From the NCBI GenBank assembly GCA_024693505.1, contig JAILKU010000175.1, positions 1-45,243 on the forward strand: a stretch of DNA of 45,243 bases, in the 5' to 3' direction. Of the stretch, positions 8,119 to 17,374 are shown one piece after another. A model generated the notes under the pieces. The model made no database searches. It saw nothing but the letters and a program-made list of their open reading frames with translations, and had not been told where the DNA came from. A program made the translations under genes and the position numbers. The DNA is from Bacteroidaceae bacterium. Its GTDB lineage: Bacteria; Bacteroidota; Bacteroidia; Bacteroidales; Bacteroidaceae. Positions within the stretch are counted from its first letter, which is position 1. Each line of letters opens with the position of its first letter.

Positions 8119-8463
8119 CTACAAGTCCCCAAGTTCTTTGCGGATTTCCATCAATTCCGACCGCACCGATTGCAGGCGGGAGATAATGTCGCTTGAATCC
8201 ATTGCCCCCCGTTTATTCTTGCGCAAGGTCTCTCTGGCCGCAGCAATCTTCATACCCCTGACCTTCAGCAGATTATAGACCACTCGCACTTCCTCTATGT
8301 CCTCTGTCGTATATTGCCTCACGTTACGGCCGCTTTTGCGTGGCGCAATGTTGGGAAACTCTTTTTCCCAATAGCGAAGCAGAGACTCAGCTACGCCGAA
8401 CTGCTCAGCCACTTCACTGATTGAGTAGTACTTCTTCAGGTCTTTATTCTTGTTCAGTGCCAT
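8119..8463 (-). CDS. MerR-family transcriptional regulator
   Basis: A 114-residue protein with a MerR-type winged helix. KKYYSISEVAEQFGVAESLLRYWEKEF at about 10-36 is the helix-turn-helix, and GRNVRQYTTEDIEEV is the wing and third helix. The C-terminal half (about 65-114) is helical and probably forms the antiparallel dimer coil. There is no cysteine-bearing effector domain, so it belongs to the short MerR_1 regulators common in Bacteroidota, whose signals are unknown. It is read divergently from alaS over a 105-bp gap in which the two promoters overlap, so it may affect alaS expression (inference). Its 3' end faces xerD. Confidence 0.9.
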   Translation of the reverse strand: MALNKNKDLKKYYSISEVAEQFGVAESLLRYWEKEFPNIAPRKSGRNVRQYTTEDIEEVRVVYNLLKVRGMKIAAARETLRKNKRGAMDSSDIISRLQSVRSELMEIRKELGDL

Positions 8464-8502
8464 AAGAAATGGATGGAATAATCACATAAAATCAATAAAA
8501 TC

Positions 8503-8534
8503 TTTGCAAAAGTACGCAAAACAAATTACCTTTG
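8503..8534 (+). promoter_or_regulatory. Promoter of alaS
   Basis: TTTG at 8503-8506, a 20-nt spacer and TACCTTTG at 8527-8534. The predicted transcript starts near 8541, 28 nt before the alaS ATG. Confidence 0.75.
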
Positions 8535-8538
8535 CAAC
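8507..8538 (-). promoter_or_regulatory. Candidate promoter of the MerR regulator
   Basis: On the minus strand GTTG at 8535-8538, a 20-nt spacer and TACTTTTG at 8507-8514. It overlaps the alaS promoter almost completely. Confidence 0.5.
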
Positions 8539-8568
8539 AATTTTCGCGGAAAAAGTATAAAAAAGTAT

Positions 8569-11181
8569 ATGAAAGCAAATGAAATTCGCGACTCGTTCAA
8601 AAAGTTTTTCGAGTCAAAAGAGCATCTTATCGTGCCCTCTGCACCTATGGTTATCAAGGATGACCCCACCCTGATGTTCACAAATGCAGGTATGAATCAG
8701 TTCAAAGATATCATCCTGGGAAATGCCACGCCTAAGTGTCGTCGGCAGGCCGACACCCAGAAATGCCTTCGCGTCAGCGGAAAGCATAACGACCTGGAGG
8801 AGGTCGGACATGACACATACCACCATACAATGTTTGAGATGCTGGGCAACTGGAGTTTCGGAGACTACTTCAAGAAGGAAGCTATCTCATGGGCCTGGGA
8901 ATATCTGGTCGACGTTTTGAAACTGGATCCCAAAGACCTCTACGCCACCGTCTTTGAGGGCTCGCCCGAGGAAGGGCTCGAGCGCGACGACGAGGCTGCT
9001 GCCATTTGGGAGCAGTTCCTGCCAAAAGACCATATTATAAACGGGAACAAGCATGACAACTTCTGGGAGATGGGCGATACAGGCCCTTGCGGTCCCTGTT
9101 CTGAGATTCACATCGACAGCCGCCCGGCCGAGGAGAAAGCTCAGACACCAGGCGCTCAACTGGTGAACAAAGACCATCCTCAGGTCATAGAGATATGGAA
9201 TCTGGTCTTTATGCAATACAACCGCAAGGCCGACCATTCGCTGGAGCCGTTGCCCGCCCGCGTCATCGATACCGGTATGGGATTCGAGCGCCTAGTGCGC
9301 ACACTTCAGGGAAAGACCAGCAACTACGATACCGATGTCTTCCAGCCGCTCATCCAGGCCATGGGTGCCAAGGCCGGCGTTGCCTACGGCCAGAACGAGA
9401 AGCAGGACATCGCCCTGCGCGTCATCGTTGACCATCTGCGTGCCATCGCTTTCAGTATAGCCGATGGCCAGCTGCCCGGCAATGCCAAGGCCGGATACGT
9501 CATCCGCCGCATCCTGCGACGCGCCGTCCGCTACGGCTACACATTCCTGGGCCAGAAGCAGGCCTTCATGTATACTCTTGTCCCCACTCTCGTTCAGGAA
9601 ATGGGCGCCGCCTTCCCTGAGCTTGCTGCCCAGCAGGAGCTCATTATGAAGGTCATGAAGGAGGAAGAAGACAGTTTCCTGCGCACCCTCGAGAACGGAA
9701 TTCGCCTGCTTGCCCGTATTATGGACGAGACACGTCAGCAAGGCCGGAGCGAAATAGCCGGAGACCAGGCTTTCACGCTCTTCGACACTTACGGATTCCC
9801 CCTGGACCTCACACAGCTTATCTGCCGCGAGAACGGGCTGACCGTCGACGAAGCCGGCTTCCAGACCGAGATGGAGAAGCAGAAAGCCCGTGCCCGCGGC
9901 GCCGCACAAGTCGAGGCCGGCGACTGGATTATCCTGCGCGAAGGCGAAAGCCGCTTCGTAGGCTATGACTATACAGAATACACTTGCCACATCCTCAAGT
10001 ATCGCCAGGTCAAGCAGAAGAAGGGCACCGTCTACGAGGTTATTCTGGACGAGACGCCTTTCTACGGCGAAATGGGCGGTGAAGTCGGCGACCAGGGCGA
10101 CCTCGTCAACGAAGCCGAAACCATTCACGTTATCGACACGAAGAAGGAGAACGGTGTTGCCGTTCACATCACCGACCGCCTGCCGCAGCAGCCCGAGGCA
10201 GAGTTCATGGCCTGTGTTGACGTAGAGAAACGCCGCGACACCGAGGCCAACCACACTTGTACCCACCTTCTTGACGAGGCCTTGCGTGAGGTACTCGGCT
10301 CTCACGTTGAACAGAAGGGCTCACTCGTAGGTCCCGACGGGCTGCGATTCGACTTCTCCCACTTCGAGAAGGTCACGCCCGAACAGCTGCGTCAGGTTGA
10401 GCACATCGTCAACGAGCGCATCCGCCAGGACATTCCCCTCCAGGAATACCGCGACATACCCATCGACGAAGCCCGCAAGCTGGGTGCCATCGCCCTGTTC
10501 GGCGAGAAATATGGAGACCGCGTCCGCGTTGTCCAGTTTGGCCAGAGCATTGAGTTCTGCGGCGGTTGCCACGCAAGCAGCACAGGGCGTCTGGGCATGG
10601 TGCGCATCATCAGCGAGAGCAGTATTGCTGCAGGCGTCCGCCGCATTGAGGCCATAACCGGCCGTCGCGTAGAAGAAATGATGAACCGCATGCAAGATGT
10701 CATGGCCGACCTGCGCGACCTGCTGGGCAGCGCACCAGACCTGACAGCAACCGTAAAGAAGGCCATCGACGACAATGCAGCCCTGAAACGTCAGGTCGAT
10801 GAGTTCCGCGCCAAGCACGCCCAGGACGTCAAGCAGCGTTTCATCCAGGAGGCGCGCACCATCCAGGGGACGACTGTCATTAGCGGGGTGGACTTCATCG
10901 ACGCCCAGAATGCCAAGGATATAGCTTTCCAGCTCCGTGCCCAGTACCCGCAGCAACTGCTCGTAGTCATAGGCGGACTGGCTGATGGCAAGCCGTCCCT
11001 CACCGTCTCGTTGAGTGATGATTTGGTGGCCCAGGGCAAGAGTGCCGGACAGGCTATACGCGAGGCTGCACGCCTTATCCAGGGCGGCGGCGGCGGTCAG
11101 CCCCACTTCGCCACAGCCGGAGGCAAGAACCCCGACGGCTTGAAAGATGCTGTTGACAAGGTCGTCGAACTCATCCTGTAA
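8569..11181 (+). CDS. alaS: Alanyl-tRNA synthetase
   Basis: An 870-residue class II synthetase of normal length. The N-terminal catalytic core begins [19 protein letters not shown] and includes [15 protein letters not shown] and the class II block [21 protein letters not shown]. The editing domain carries [12 protein letters not shown] (zinc His-x3-His) and [10 protein letters not shown] (Cys-x3-His). The C-terminal C-Ala domain ends with [14 protein letters not shown], a conserved tRNA-binding segment. It charges tRNA-Ala and hydrolyses mis-charged Ser/Gly-tRNA-Ala. The three downstream sugar-acid genes follow on the same strand with small gaps (38 nt to the SDR), so read-through is possible although the functions are unrelated. 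Confidence 0.98.
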   Translation: MKANEIRDSFKKFFESKEHLIVPSAPMVIKDDPTLMFTNAGMNQFKDIILGNATPKCRRQADTQKCLRVSGKHNDLEEVGHDTYHHTMFEMLGNWSFGDYFKKEAISWAWEYLVDVLKLDPKDLYATVFEGSPEEGLERDDEAAAIWEQFLPKDHIINGNKHDNFWEMGDTGPCGPCSEIHIDSRPAEEKAQTPGAQLVNKDHPQVIEIWNLVFMQYNRKADHSLEPLPARVIDTGMGFERLVRTLQGKTSNYDTDVFQPLIQAMGAKAGVAYGQNEKQDIALRVIVDHLRAIAFSIADGQLPGNAKAGYVIRRILRRAVRYGYTFLGQKQAFMYTLVPTLVQEMGAAFPELAAQQELIMKVMKEEEDSFLRTLENGIRLLARIMDETRQQGRSEIAGDQAFTLFDTYGFPLDLTQLICRENGLTVDEAGFQTEMEKQKARARGAAQVEAGDWIILREGESRFVGYDYTEYTCHILKYRQVKQKKGTVYEVILDETPFYGEMGGEVGDQGDLVNEAETIHVIDTKKENGVAVHITDRLPQQPEAEFMACVDVEKRRDTEANHTCTHLLDEALREVLGSHVEQKGSLVGPDGLRFDFSHFEKVTPEQLRQVEHIVNERIRQDIPLQEYRDIPIDEARKLGAIALFGEKYGDRVRVVQFGQSIEFCGGCHASSTGRLGMVRIISESSIAAGVRRIEAITGRRVEEMMNRMQDVMADLRDLLGSAPDLTATVKKAIDDNAALKRQVDEFRAKHAQDVKQRFIQEARTIQGTTVISGVDFIDAQNAKDIAFQLRAQYPQQLLVVIGGLADGKPSLTVSLSDDLVAQGKSAGQAIREAARLIQGGGGGQPHFATAGGKNPDGLKDAVDKVVELIL

Positions 11182-11219
11182 TTCAGCGGCACAAAACACA
11201 CTTTTAATCATTCTACGCT

Positions 11220-12011
11220 ATGAACATGTTTTCTCTTGAAGGCCGGGTCGCACTTGTCACCGGCGGTTCCTATGGAATAGGATTTGCAATAGCGAAAGCA
11301 CTGGCAGGTGCCGGAGCCCGCATTGCATTCAATTGTCGCAGCAACGAGCATCTGCAGCAGGCACTGGCCGACTACAAAGCCCTGGGCATAGAGGCACGGG
11401 GCTACTTGTGCGATGTCACGCACGAAGAGGATGTGCAGAAGATGGTGGCCGACATTCGCCAGCACCTGGGCACGATAGACATCCTTGTTAACAACGCAGG
11501 CATTATCAAACGCATCCCCATGCACGAGATGACGGTGGAGGAATATCAGCAGGTCATCGATATAGACCTGACGGCTCCCTTCATTGTCAGCAAGGCCGTC
11601 CTGCCCGGCATGATGGAACTGGGACACGGCAAGATTATCAACATCTGCTCCATGATGAGCGAGCTGGGGCGCGAGACTGTTTCGGCCTATGCCGCCGCTA
11701 AGGGCGGGCTGAAGATGCTCACGCGCAACATGGCCTCGGAATACGGACAGTATAACATCCAGGTGAATGGCATCGGTCCGGGCTATATAGCCACCCCGCA
11801 GACCGCACCCCTCAGGGAACCGCAACCCGACGGCAGCCGCCACCCCTTCGATGCCTTCATCGTAGCCAAGACACCGGCTGCACGATGGGGCACCACCGAG
11901 GACCTTGAAGGCCCAGCCGTATTCCTGGCTTCGCCAGCCTCCGACTTCGTGAACGGCCACATCCTCTACGTTGATGGCGGCATACTGGCTTATATCGGAA
12001 AGCAGCCCTGA
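11220..12011 (+). CDS. SDR oxidoreductase, KduD / gluconate 5-dehydrogenase type
   Basis: A 263-residue classical short-chain dehydrogenase. The cofactor loop is TGGSYGIG (14-21), NNAG is at 91-94, and the catalytic Ser144, Tyr157 and Lys161 lie in NICSMMSE and SAYAAAKGG. The C-terminal region PAARWGTTEDLEGPAVFLAS resembles 2-deoxy-D-gluconate 3-dehydrogenase (KduD) and gluconate 5-dehydrogenase. KduD reduces 2,5-diketo-3-deoxygluconate to 2-keto-3-deoxygluconate (KDG). Sequence alone does not separate these activities, but kduI two genes downstream favours KduD. No signal peptide is visible, so it should act in the cytoplasm. Confidence 0.88.
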   Translation: MNMFSLEGRVALVTGGSYGIGFAIAKALAGAGARIAFNCRSNEHLQQALADYKALGIEARGYLCDVTHEEDVQKMVADIRQHLGTIDILVNNAGIIKRIPMHEMTVEEYQQVIDIDLTAPFIVSKAVLPGMMELGHGKIINICSMMSELGRETVSAYAAAKGGLKMLTRNMASEYGQYNIQVNGIGPGYIATPQTAPLREPQPDGSRHPFDAFIVAKTPAARWGTTEDLEGPAVFLASPASDFVNGHILYVDGGILAYIGKQP

Positions 12012-12063
12012 TCAAGCCCCACAATGACGAGCTATGAGTATATAAACCAAGAACCAGACTAAT

Positions 12064-13413
12064 ATGTTCTCCTACATTATCTCCCTGGGGGCATCGGTCA
12101 TGATGCCCATCATCTTCACCATCTTGGGTCTGGCCCTGCGCATCAAGCCCGGCAAGGCTTTGCTCTCCGGACTGTACGTGGGCGTGGGCTTCGTGGGTCT
12201 CAGCGTTGTTACCGGGTTGCTCACCAGTGCCCTGGGGCCAGCGCTTGAGAAGGTTGTCCACATCTACGGCTGGAAACTGGGAATCTTCGACATGGGGTGG
12301 CCTGCTGCTGCATCCGTAGCCTACAATACCGCCGTCGGGGCCTTTATCATCCCAGTCTGCCTGGCCGTGAACGTGCTGATGTTGCTAACCCGCACCACCC
12401 GGACGGTGAACATAGACCTTTGGAACTACTGGCACTACGCCTTCGTGGGAGCCATCGTTTATTTTGCCACAGACAGCCTGGTACTGGGCTTCGATGCCGC
12501 CATTTTCTGCTATATCGTCACGCTCATCATGGCCGACCGCACAGCCGACCGCTTCCAGCAATTCTACGAAGGCATGGAGGGCATATCCATTCCGCAACCT
12601 TTCTGCCAAGGCTTCGTACCCTTTGCCTATATAATAAATAAGGTATTAGACTGCATTCCAGGCTTCGACCGCCTGGACATCGATGCCGAAGGGATGAAGC
12701 GCCGCTTCGGCATATTGGGCGAACCGCTCTTTCTGGGTGTCATCGTAGGATGCGGCATCGGTCTTATGGCACGTTATGAGGTAAAGGACGTCCTGGCGCT
12801 GGGTGTCAAGATGGGAGCCGTAATGGAACTCATACCGCGCATTACCCGTCTGTTCATCGACGGCCTCATCCCCATATCCGAAGCCACGAAGCAGATGATA
12901 GCCCGCCGCTTCGGCGACCGCGTAAAGCTGCACATCGGCATGAGTCCGGCCCTCGTTATCGGACACTCCACCACGCTCGTCGTCTCGCTGCTGCTCATCC
13001 CAACCATCCTACTGCTAGCGGTGGTGCTGCCGGGCAACGAATTCCTGCCCTTAGCCTCTCTGGCTGGCATGTTCTACCTTTTCCCCGTGGTACTTCCAAT
13101 CACTCGCGGAAATGTGGTGAAGACATTCATTGTGGGCCTCGTAGCACTTATCGCCGGCCTTTACTTTGTAACGAACATTGCTGATGCCTTCACAATGGCA
13201 GCCAACTCAGTGGCCACCATGCACCCCGAGGATGCGTCTGTTCGCATACCGCAGGGCTTTACAGCCGGTGCAGCACTTGATTTCGCGTCCAGCCTGCTAT
13301 GCTGGGTATTCTACCATTTGCTGGCATCCCTGCGCACTGCGGGCATTTTCATCTCCATTGCCGTGGCAGCCGTTCTGATGTATTGGAACCGCACCAAGAA
13401 CATGAAGGAGTAA
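12064..13413 (+). CDS. Orphan PTS galactitol-type EIIC permease
   Basis: A 449-residue polytopic membrane protein resembling the EIIC-Gat/SgcC family (Pfam EIIC-GAT). Many hydrophobic segments are visible, starting FSYIISLGASVMMPIIFTIL, with internal segments such as SLVLGFDAAIFCYIVTLIMA and GEPLFLGVIVGCGIGLMARY and the polar GDRVKLHIGMSPALVIGHST. In a classical PTS the EIIC translocates sugar while EIIA and EIIB phosphorylate it. No EIIA, EIIB, EI or HPr gene is present in this window. The neighbours act on unphosphorylated uronate derivatives, so I infer that it works as a PTS-independent permease for a 4-deoxy-keto-uronate. It starts 52 nt after the SDR and ends ~55 nt before kduI. Confidence 0.82.
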   Translation: MFSYIISLGASVMMPIIFTILGLALRIKPGKALLSGLYVGVGFVGLSVVTGLLTSALGPALEKVVHIYGWKLGIFDMGWPAAASVAYNTAVGAFIIPVCLAVNVLMLLTRTTRTVNIDLWNYWHYAFVGAIVYFATDSLVLGFDAAIFCYIVTLIMADRTADRFQQFYEGMEGISIPQPFCQGFVPFAYIINKVLDCIPGFDRLDIDAEGMKRRFGILGEPLFLGVIVGCGIGLMARYEVKDVLALGVKMGAVMELIPRITRLFIDGLIPISEATKQMIARRFGDRVKLHIGMSPALVIGHSTTLVVSLLLIPTILLLAVVLPGNEFLPLASLAGMFYLFPVVLPITRGNVVKTFIVGLVALIAGLYFVTNIADAFTMAANSVATMHPEDASVRIPQGFTAGAALDFASSLLCWVFYHLLASLRTAGIFISIAVAAVLMYWNRTKNMKE

Positions 13414-13467
13414 GGGCACAGATACCAGACAAACAGCAAAATTATGCAAACAAAAGAACAAGATACA

Positions 13468-14373
13468 ATGAAAAAAGAATTAGTGATGGCCGGCCTGCTG
13501 GCAATGGCCCCCCTGTCTTCCATGGCACAGACCAACTACGAAGTGCGCTATGCGCATCACCCCGAAGACGTCAAGCACTACGACACCGAACGCCTTCGCA
13601 AGGAGTTTCTAATAGAGAAAGTATTCGCTCCAGGCGAGGTAAACTGGGTATATTCTATGTACGACCGCTTCATGCAAGGCGGTGCCCAGCCTGCTGCCGA
13701 ACCGCTGAAACTGGAGGCTATCGCTCCGCTGAAGGTTGACCACTTCCTGCACAACCGCGAACTGGGCATTATAAACATCGGCGGTGACGGCACCGTCACG
13801 GTCGATGGGAAGAAGTATGAGCTCGGCTTCAAGGAAGCCCTTTATGTGGGACGCGGTGACTACGAGGTAAGCTTCGCTTCGAAAGACCCAGCCAAGCCCG
13901 CCAAGTTCTATATGAACAGCGCCACGGCCCACCAGGCATACCCCGTAAAGAAGGTATCGATGAAGGAAGCCAATGTCATCAATGCCGGAAAGGCTGAGGA
14001 CTCCAACCTGCGCACCATCAACCAGCTCATTATCGACGGTGTGGCCGGCGTTCATACCTGCCAGCTGCAGATGGGCCTCACCGAACTGAAACCCGGATCC
14101 GTATGGAACACTATGCCGGCTCATACACACCTGCGCCGCATGGAAACCTACCTGTACTTCGCAGTACCCGAGGGACAAAAGATATGCCACTTGATGGGCG
14201 AGCCGCAAGAGACGCGCCCCATCTGGCTCAACAATGAGCAAGCTGTCATCTCGCCCCAGTGGTCTATCCACTGCGCTGCCGGCACGAGCAACTACATGTT
14301 TATCTGGGGAATGGCCGGAGAAAATCTTGAATACACAGATATGCAGGTAGTGAAGATACCCGAGCTCAAGTAG
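13468..14373 (+). CDS. kduI: 5-dehydro-4-deoxy-D-glucuronate isomerase (KduI) with apparent signal peptide
   Basis: A 301-residue KduI covering the whole family. The usual N-terminus ([24 protein letters not shown]) is preceded by about 20 extra residues, [20 protein letters not shown] followed by Gln. This is a credible Sec signal with cleavage after SMA. The zinc ligands are present as His219, His221 and Glu226 in [10 protein letters not shown] and His268 in QWSIHCAAG. KduI converts 5-keto-4-deoxyuronate to 2,5-diketo-3-deoxygluconate, the substrate of KduD, in pectin, alginate-like and glycosaminoglycan breakdown. An in-frame ATG at 13444 exists, but 13468 gives the better signal n-region. 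The stop is 7 nt before the next gene. The family is normally cytoplasmic, so export is the odd feature. Confidence 0.92.
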   Translation: MKKELVMAGLLAMAPLSSMAQTNYEVRYAHHPEDVKHYDTERLRKEFLIEKVFAPGEVNWVYSMYDRFMQGGAQPAAEPLKLEAIAPLKVDHFLHNRELGIINIGGDGTVTVDGKKYELGFKEALYVGRGDYEVSFASKDPAKPAKFYMNSATAHQAYPVKKVSMKEANVINAGKAEDSNLRTINQLIIDGVAGVHTCQLQMGLTELKPGSVWNTMPAHTHLRRMETYLYFAVPEGQKICHLMGEPQETRPIWLNNEQAVISPQWSIHCAAGTSNYMFIWGMAGENLEYTDMQVVKIPELK

Positions 14374-14380
14374 TCAGCGC

Positions 14381-15301
14381 ATGGAGAAGGCCGAGAAGGA
14401 ACAGAGGGTTATAGCAGTCGTTGTTACCTACAACCGCCTTTCGCTGCTCACGGCCTGTCTGCAGGCACTCCGCAGCAACTCCCCACTGGCAATCATCGTA
14501 GTTGATAACGGTTGCACCGACGGCACCCGCGAATGGCTTGATACCCAATCAGACCTGCATGTCATCCATCAGCAGAACGTTGGTGGTTCGGGCGGTTTCC
14601 ACCGAGGTATGAGCGAAGCCATGCTCATGGGCGCCGATTGGATTTGGTGCATGGATGATGATGTAAAGCCACATCCCGACTGCCTTGCCCGCCTGCTGCC
14701 CTACACAACTACTTCTGGGGCTGACATTCTGGCTCCTCGCCGCCTGATGGAAGGGCAGGTCTTTACAAATGATTTCCGCCGCTACAACCTTAGGAATCCC
14801 TTTGCCTCGATGTACCAGGACAGGCTCAAGGGGAAGCATGTCGATTGTCCCACAACGATAGTCGGCACTGCCTTTGAGGGACTTTTTGTCAGTCGGCAGG
14901 TAGTTGAGCAGATAGGCTTACCCAACAAAGACCTTTTCATCTTTTGCGACGATACAGATTTTTGTCTGCGGGCACATTTGGCGGGGTTCAGCATGCTCTA
15001 CATTCCTGAGGCGCTGATGGACAAAAAGCACTTCTTCAGCAAAGAAACGTGGGCAGAAAAACAACAGAAGAAGAAATGGAAACGTAGCTACCAGGTGCGC
15101 AATTCGACCTATCTGAACCATCATTACGGTCGGAATTGGGCGGTGCGCAACCTTAGAGGGCTCTTCACCCTACTGGGTTATCTGTTCACCATCCTCTTTA
15201 CGGCTCCTGTGAGCCGGGCATATCGGTGGCGCGACGCACTGCCTCTCATCCGCGCCTACCAGAGCGGCATCCGCGAGGAGTTGGGCATCATTCACTTCTG
15301 A
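14381..15301 (+). CDS. Family 2 glycosyltransferase, galactofuranosyltransferase-like
   Basis: A 306-residue GT-A enzyme. The nucleotide-binding start is IAVVVTYNRLSLLTACLQAL, followed by VVDNGCTDGT (39-49) and the metal site WCMDDDVKPHP (from 89, with Asp92-94). FIFCDDTDFCLRAHLAGF near 190-205 is the acceptor/base region typical of GT2. The general pattern, including NVGGSGGFHRGM, resembles the GlfT2/WbbI-like group that uses UDP-galactofuranose. A C-terminal hydrophobic stretch (LFTLLGYLFTILFTAP) may anchor it to the membrane. The UDP-galactopyranose mutase gene converges on it with a 10-nt overlap of the 3' ends, which supports a role in putting galactofuranose on a surface glycan (inference). 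Confidence 0.85.
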   Translation: MEKAEKEQRVIAVVVTYNRLSLLTACLQALRSNSPLAIIVVDNGCTDGTREWLDTQSDLHVIHQQNVGGSGGFHRGMSEAMLMGADWIWCMDDDVKPHPDCLARLLPYTTTSGADILAPRRLMEGQVFTNDFRRYNLRNPFASMYQDRLKGKHVDCPTTIVGTAFEGLFVSRQVVEQIGLPNKDLFIFCDDTDFCLRAHLAGFSMLYIPEALMDKKHFFSKETWAEKQQKKKWKRSYQVRNSTYLNHHYGRNWAVRNLRGLFTLLGYLFTILFTAPVSRAYRWRDALPLIRAYQSGIREELGIIHF

Positions 15302-16407
15302 GTATCCCAGAGTTCCATCGCCCGCCTGACAGTCGGCGCCATATCATAATACTTATATTCTGCCAGTCGTCCGGCAAAGACGACGCCCTCCTGTTGTCTG
15401 GCCAGTTCCTGGTAACGGGCCAATAGCTTCATGTTCCGTTCGTAATTTACCGGGTAGTAGGGTTCCATACCTGGCTTCCACTCTGTGCAGTACTCCTCAC
15501 TAACCACTGTGCGGGGGTTGCGATATACATCCTCGCCGAAAGTCTCGAAGTGCTTGTGCTCGATGACTCGCGTATAGGGAACTTCGTGCGAGGTGTAGTT
15601 TACAACGGCGTTACCCTGGTAGTTAGACGTATCTTCTATTCGCGTACGGAACGTAACGGTGCGCCACTCCAGGTGTCCCAGGCAGAAGTCGAAGTACTCG
15701 TCGATGGCACCGGTGAAGAAGAGGCGGCAGGCATATTTCTGCCACTCACGGTAGGGAGAGTGTGCGAAGTCAATGCCCGTCCTGCACTCTACACCCTGGA
15801 GCAGGGCATCGACAAGCATATTATAACCGCCCTGCGGAATGCCCTGGAATGGGTCGTTAAAGTAATTGTTGTCATAGACGAAACGTAGGGGCAGACGCTT
15901 GATGATGAAGGCGGGCAGCTCGGAACAGGGCCGCCCCCATTGCTTCTCGGTGTACTCCTTGATGAGCGCTTCATAGATGTCGCGCCCCACCAGGCTCAGG
16001 GCCTGTTCCTCCAGGTTACGCGGATTGACAATGCCCACCTGCCGTCGCTGTTCCTCTATGATGCGGCGCGCCTCATCCGGGGTTGTAACGCCCCACATCT
16101 GGTGGAACGTATTCATATTGAAGGGCAGGTTAAACTGGCGTCCTCGGTAGTTGGCCAGCGGCGAGTTCGTAAAGCGGTTGAAGGGCACGAACCCGTTCAC
16201 AAAGTCCCACACCCGGCGGTCTGCCGTATGGAAAATATGGGCTCCGTACTGGTGTACGTTTATGCCCTCCACCAACTGCTGGTGTACGTTGCCGCCCGTC
16301 CAGGGCCTGCGCTCCAGCACCAGGCATCGTTTTCCTGCCTGATGGGCCAGGTATGCAAACGTAGCACCCATCAGGCCCGAGCCTACTATCAGATAATTGT
16401 ATTTCAC
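15292..16407 (-). CDS. glf: UDP-galactopyranose mutase
   Basis: A 371-residue flavoprotein of family length. The FAD-binding Rossmann start is YLIVGSGLMGATFAYLA, and the second conserved block GGNVHQQLVEGINVHQYGAH follows. Further family marks are YTEKQWGRPCSELP, FNDPFQGIPQGGY and PYYPVNYERN near the C-terminus. It uses reduced FAD to turn UDP-galactopyranose into UDP-galactofuranose. The start codon is GTG at 16407, preceded by a short AT-rich spacer. The stop of the lpxL-like gene lies 11 nt upstream, so the two minus-strand genes are probably co-transcribed. Confidence 0.96.
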   Translation of the reverse strand: MKYNYLIVGSGLMGATFAYLAHQAGKRCLVLERRPWTGGNVHQQLVEGINVHQYGAHIFHTADRRVWDFVNGFVPFNRFTNSPLANYRGRQFNLPFNMNTFHQMWGVTTPDEARRIIEEQRRQVGIVNPRNLEEQALSLVGRDIYEALIKEYTEKQWGRPCSELPAFIIKRLPLRFVYDNNYFNDPFQGIPQGGYNMLVDALLQGVECRTGIDFAHSPYREWQKYACRLFFTGAIDEYFDFCLGHLEWRTVTFRTRIEDTSNYQGNAVVNYTSHEVPYTRVIEHKHFETFGEDVYRNPRTVVSEEYCTEWKPGMEPYYPVNYERNMKLLARYQELARQQEGVVFAGRLAEYKYYDMAPTVRRAMELWDTQK

Positions 16408-16418
16408 TTTAATTCAAT

Positions 16419-17339
16419 TCATAATTCAAAATTGTCTTTCGTTCTCCGCTCCCACTCCTCTTTCGTCCGCTTCCATCGGTTATGCGTCCAGAGCCAGAGG
16501 TAGGGTTCCTGGCGTATCTGCTCTTCCAGCAGGGAGGCGTAGCGGTTCGTGATGGCATATTCCGCCTCTTCCCTGGGGTTCCAGGATATGGGTTCCACAC
16601 GGCAACGGTAATAGCCGCGGCGCGGACGGGTTACCCGCACGTAGAAGATTAGGGCGTCCGTCTTCTGCCCGATGCGCTCGGCACCAATGAAGAAGGAGGT
16701 GTCGTGGTGCAGAAAGCGGGTCCAATGGTGCATAGCCTCCCACCTCGGACTCTGATCGGCTATAAAGCCCACCACGGTTTTCTGTCCCTGGCGCTGCATT
16801 GTTAGCAGACGGCGCAGGGTTTCCTTCATCGGAACGCTCTCGCCGCCGAAACGGGCCCTCAACCGCAGGAAGAAGCGGTCGGTATGCGAGCTGTGCAGGG
16901 GATGATAGACTTGGGCCGCCCCGACACCGTCTATTGTCCAAAGTGAGAAAGAAGCCAGCCATTCCCAGTTGCCGTAGTGCCCCAGATAAGCCAGAGCCAG
17001 CGTTTTGCCGCGCCGCACCATTTCCTGTTGCAAGGCCTCGAAACCCTCGAAGGTCACGCGACGTTTCATCTCGCTGCGGCCCATTGTCATCAGGGCCAGC
17101 GTCTCAACCATATAGTCGCACAGGAAATGGTAAAAGCGGCGTTCTTCGTGCTTCAGCTCCGCAGCGGAGCGCTCGGGAAAGCAGTCAGCCAGCTGACGTG
17201 CGACAAGCCGTCTACGATAGCGCACCAGATGGTACACAATCGGAAACAGCACCAGATCGGAAAGGGCGTAGTGCACGGACATCGGCAGCAGGGAGAGCAG
17301 CCACAGTAAGCCATAGACAAGGCGATAAACGACTTCCAT
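16419..17339 (-). CDS. Lipid A biosynthesis acyltransferase (LpxL/HtrB family)
   Basis: A 306-residue inner-membrane acyltransferase. One N-terminal hydrophobic segment (VYRLVYGLLWLLSLLP) is followed by the conserved VRYRRRLVARQLADCFPE. The catalytic HX4E motif is LGHYGNWEWL (His121, Glu126), and FIADQSPRW is the second conserved block. It adds a secondary acyl chain to the Kdo-lipid A precursor. The frame is open upstream to 17417 with other Met codons at 17396 and 17417; MEVVYRLVYG at 17339 best matches the family start. A promoter-like TTTG-N19-TATCTTCG at 17344-17374 would start transcription at about the ATG itself, so either start or promoter needs care. Confidence 0.9.
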   Translation of the reverse strand: MEVVYRLVYGLLWLLSLLPMSVHYALSDLVLFPIVYHLVRYRRRLVARQLADCFPERSAAELKHEERRFYHFLCDYMVETLALMTMGRSEMKRRVTFEGFEALQQEMVRRGKTLALAYLGHYGNWEWLASFSLWTIDGVGAAQVYHPLHSSHTDRFFLRLRARFGGESVPMKETLRRLLTMQRQGQKTVVGFIADQSPRWEAMHHWTRFLHHDTSFFIGAERIGQKTDALIFYVRVTRPRRGYYRCRVEPISWNPREEAEYAITNRYASLLEEQIRQEPYLWLWTHNRWKRTKEEWERRTKDNFEL

Positions 17340-17343
17340 GCCG

Positions 17344-17374
17344 CGAAGATACAACTTCCCGGACAAATGGCAAA
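17344..17374 (-). promoter_or_regulatory. Promoter-like element at the lpxL start
   Basis: Minus strand: TTTG at 17371-17374, a 19-nt spacer and TATCTTCG at 17344-17351. It is one base off the -7 consensus. The implied start site falls on the chosen ATG, so it may be chance. Confidence 0.3.

Noticed and set aside
9292..11211. Two long minus-strand open frames (337 and 296 codons) opposite alaS
   Set aside because: They are antisense shadows of a highly conserved GC-rich gene, with low-complexity leucine/valine/alanine composition and no family motif.
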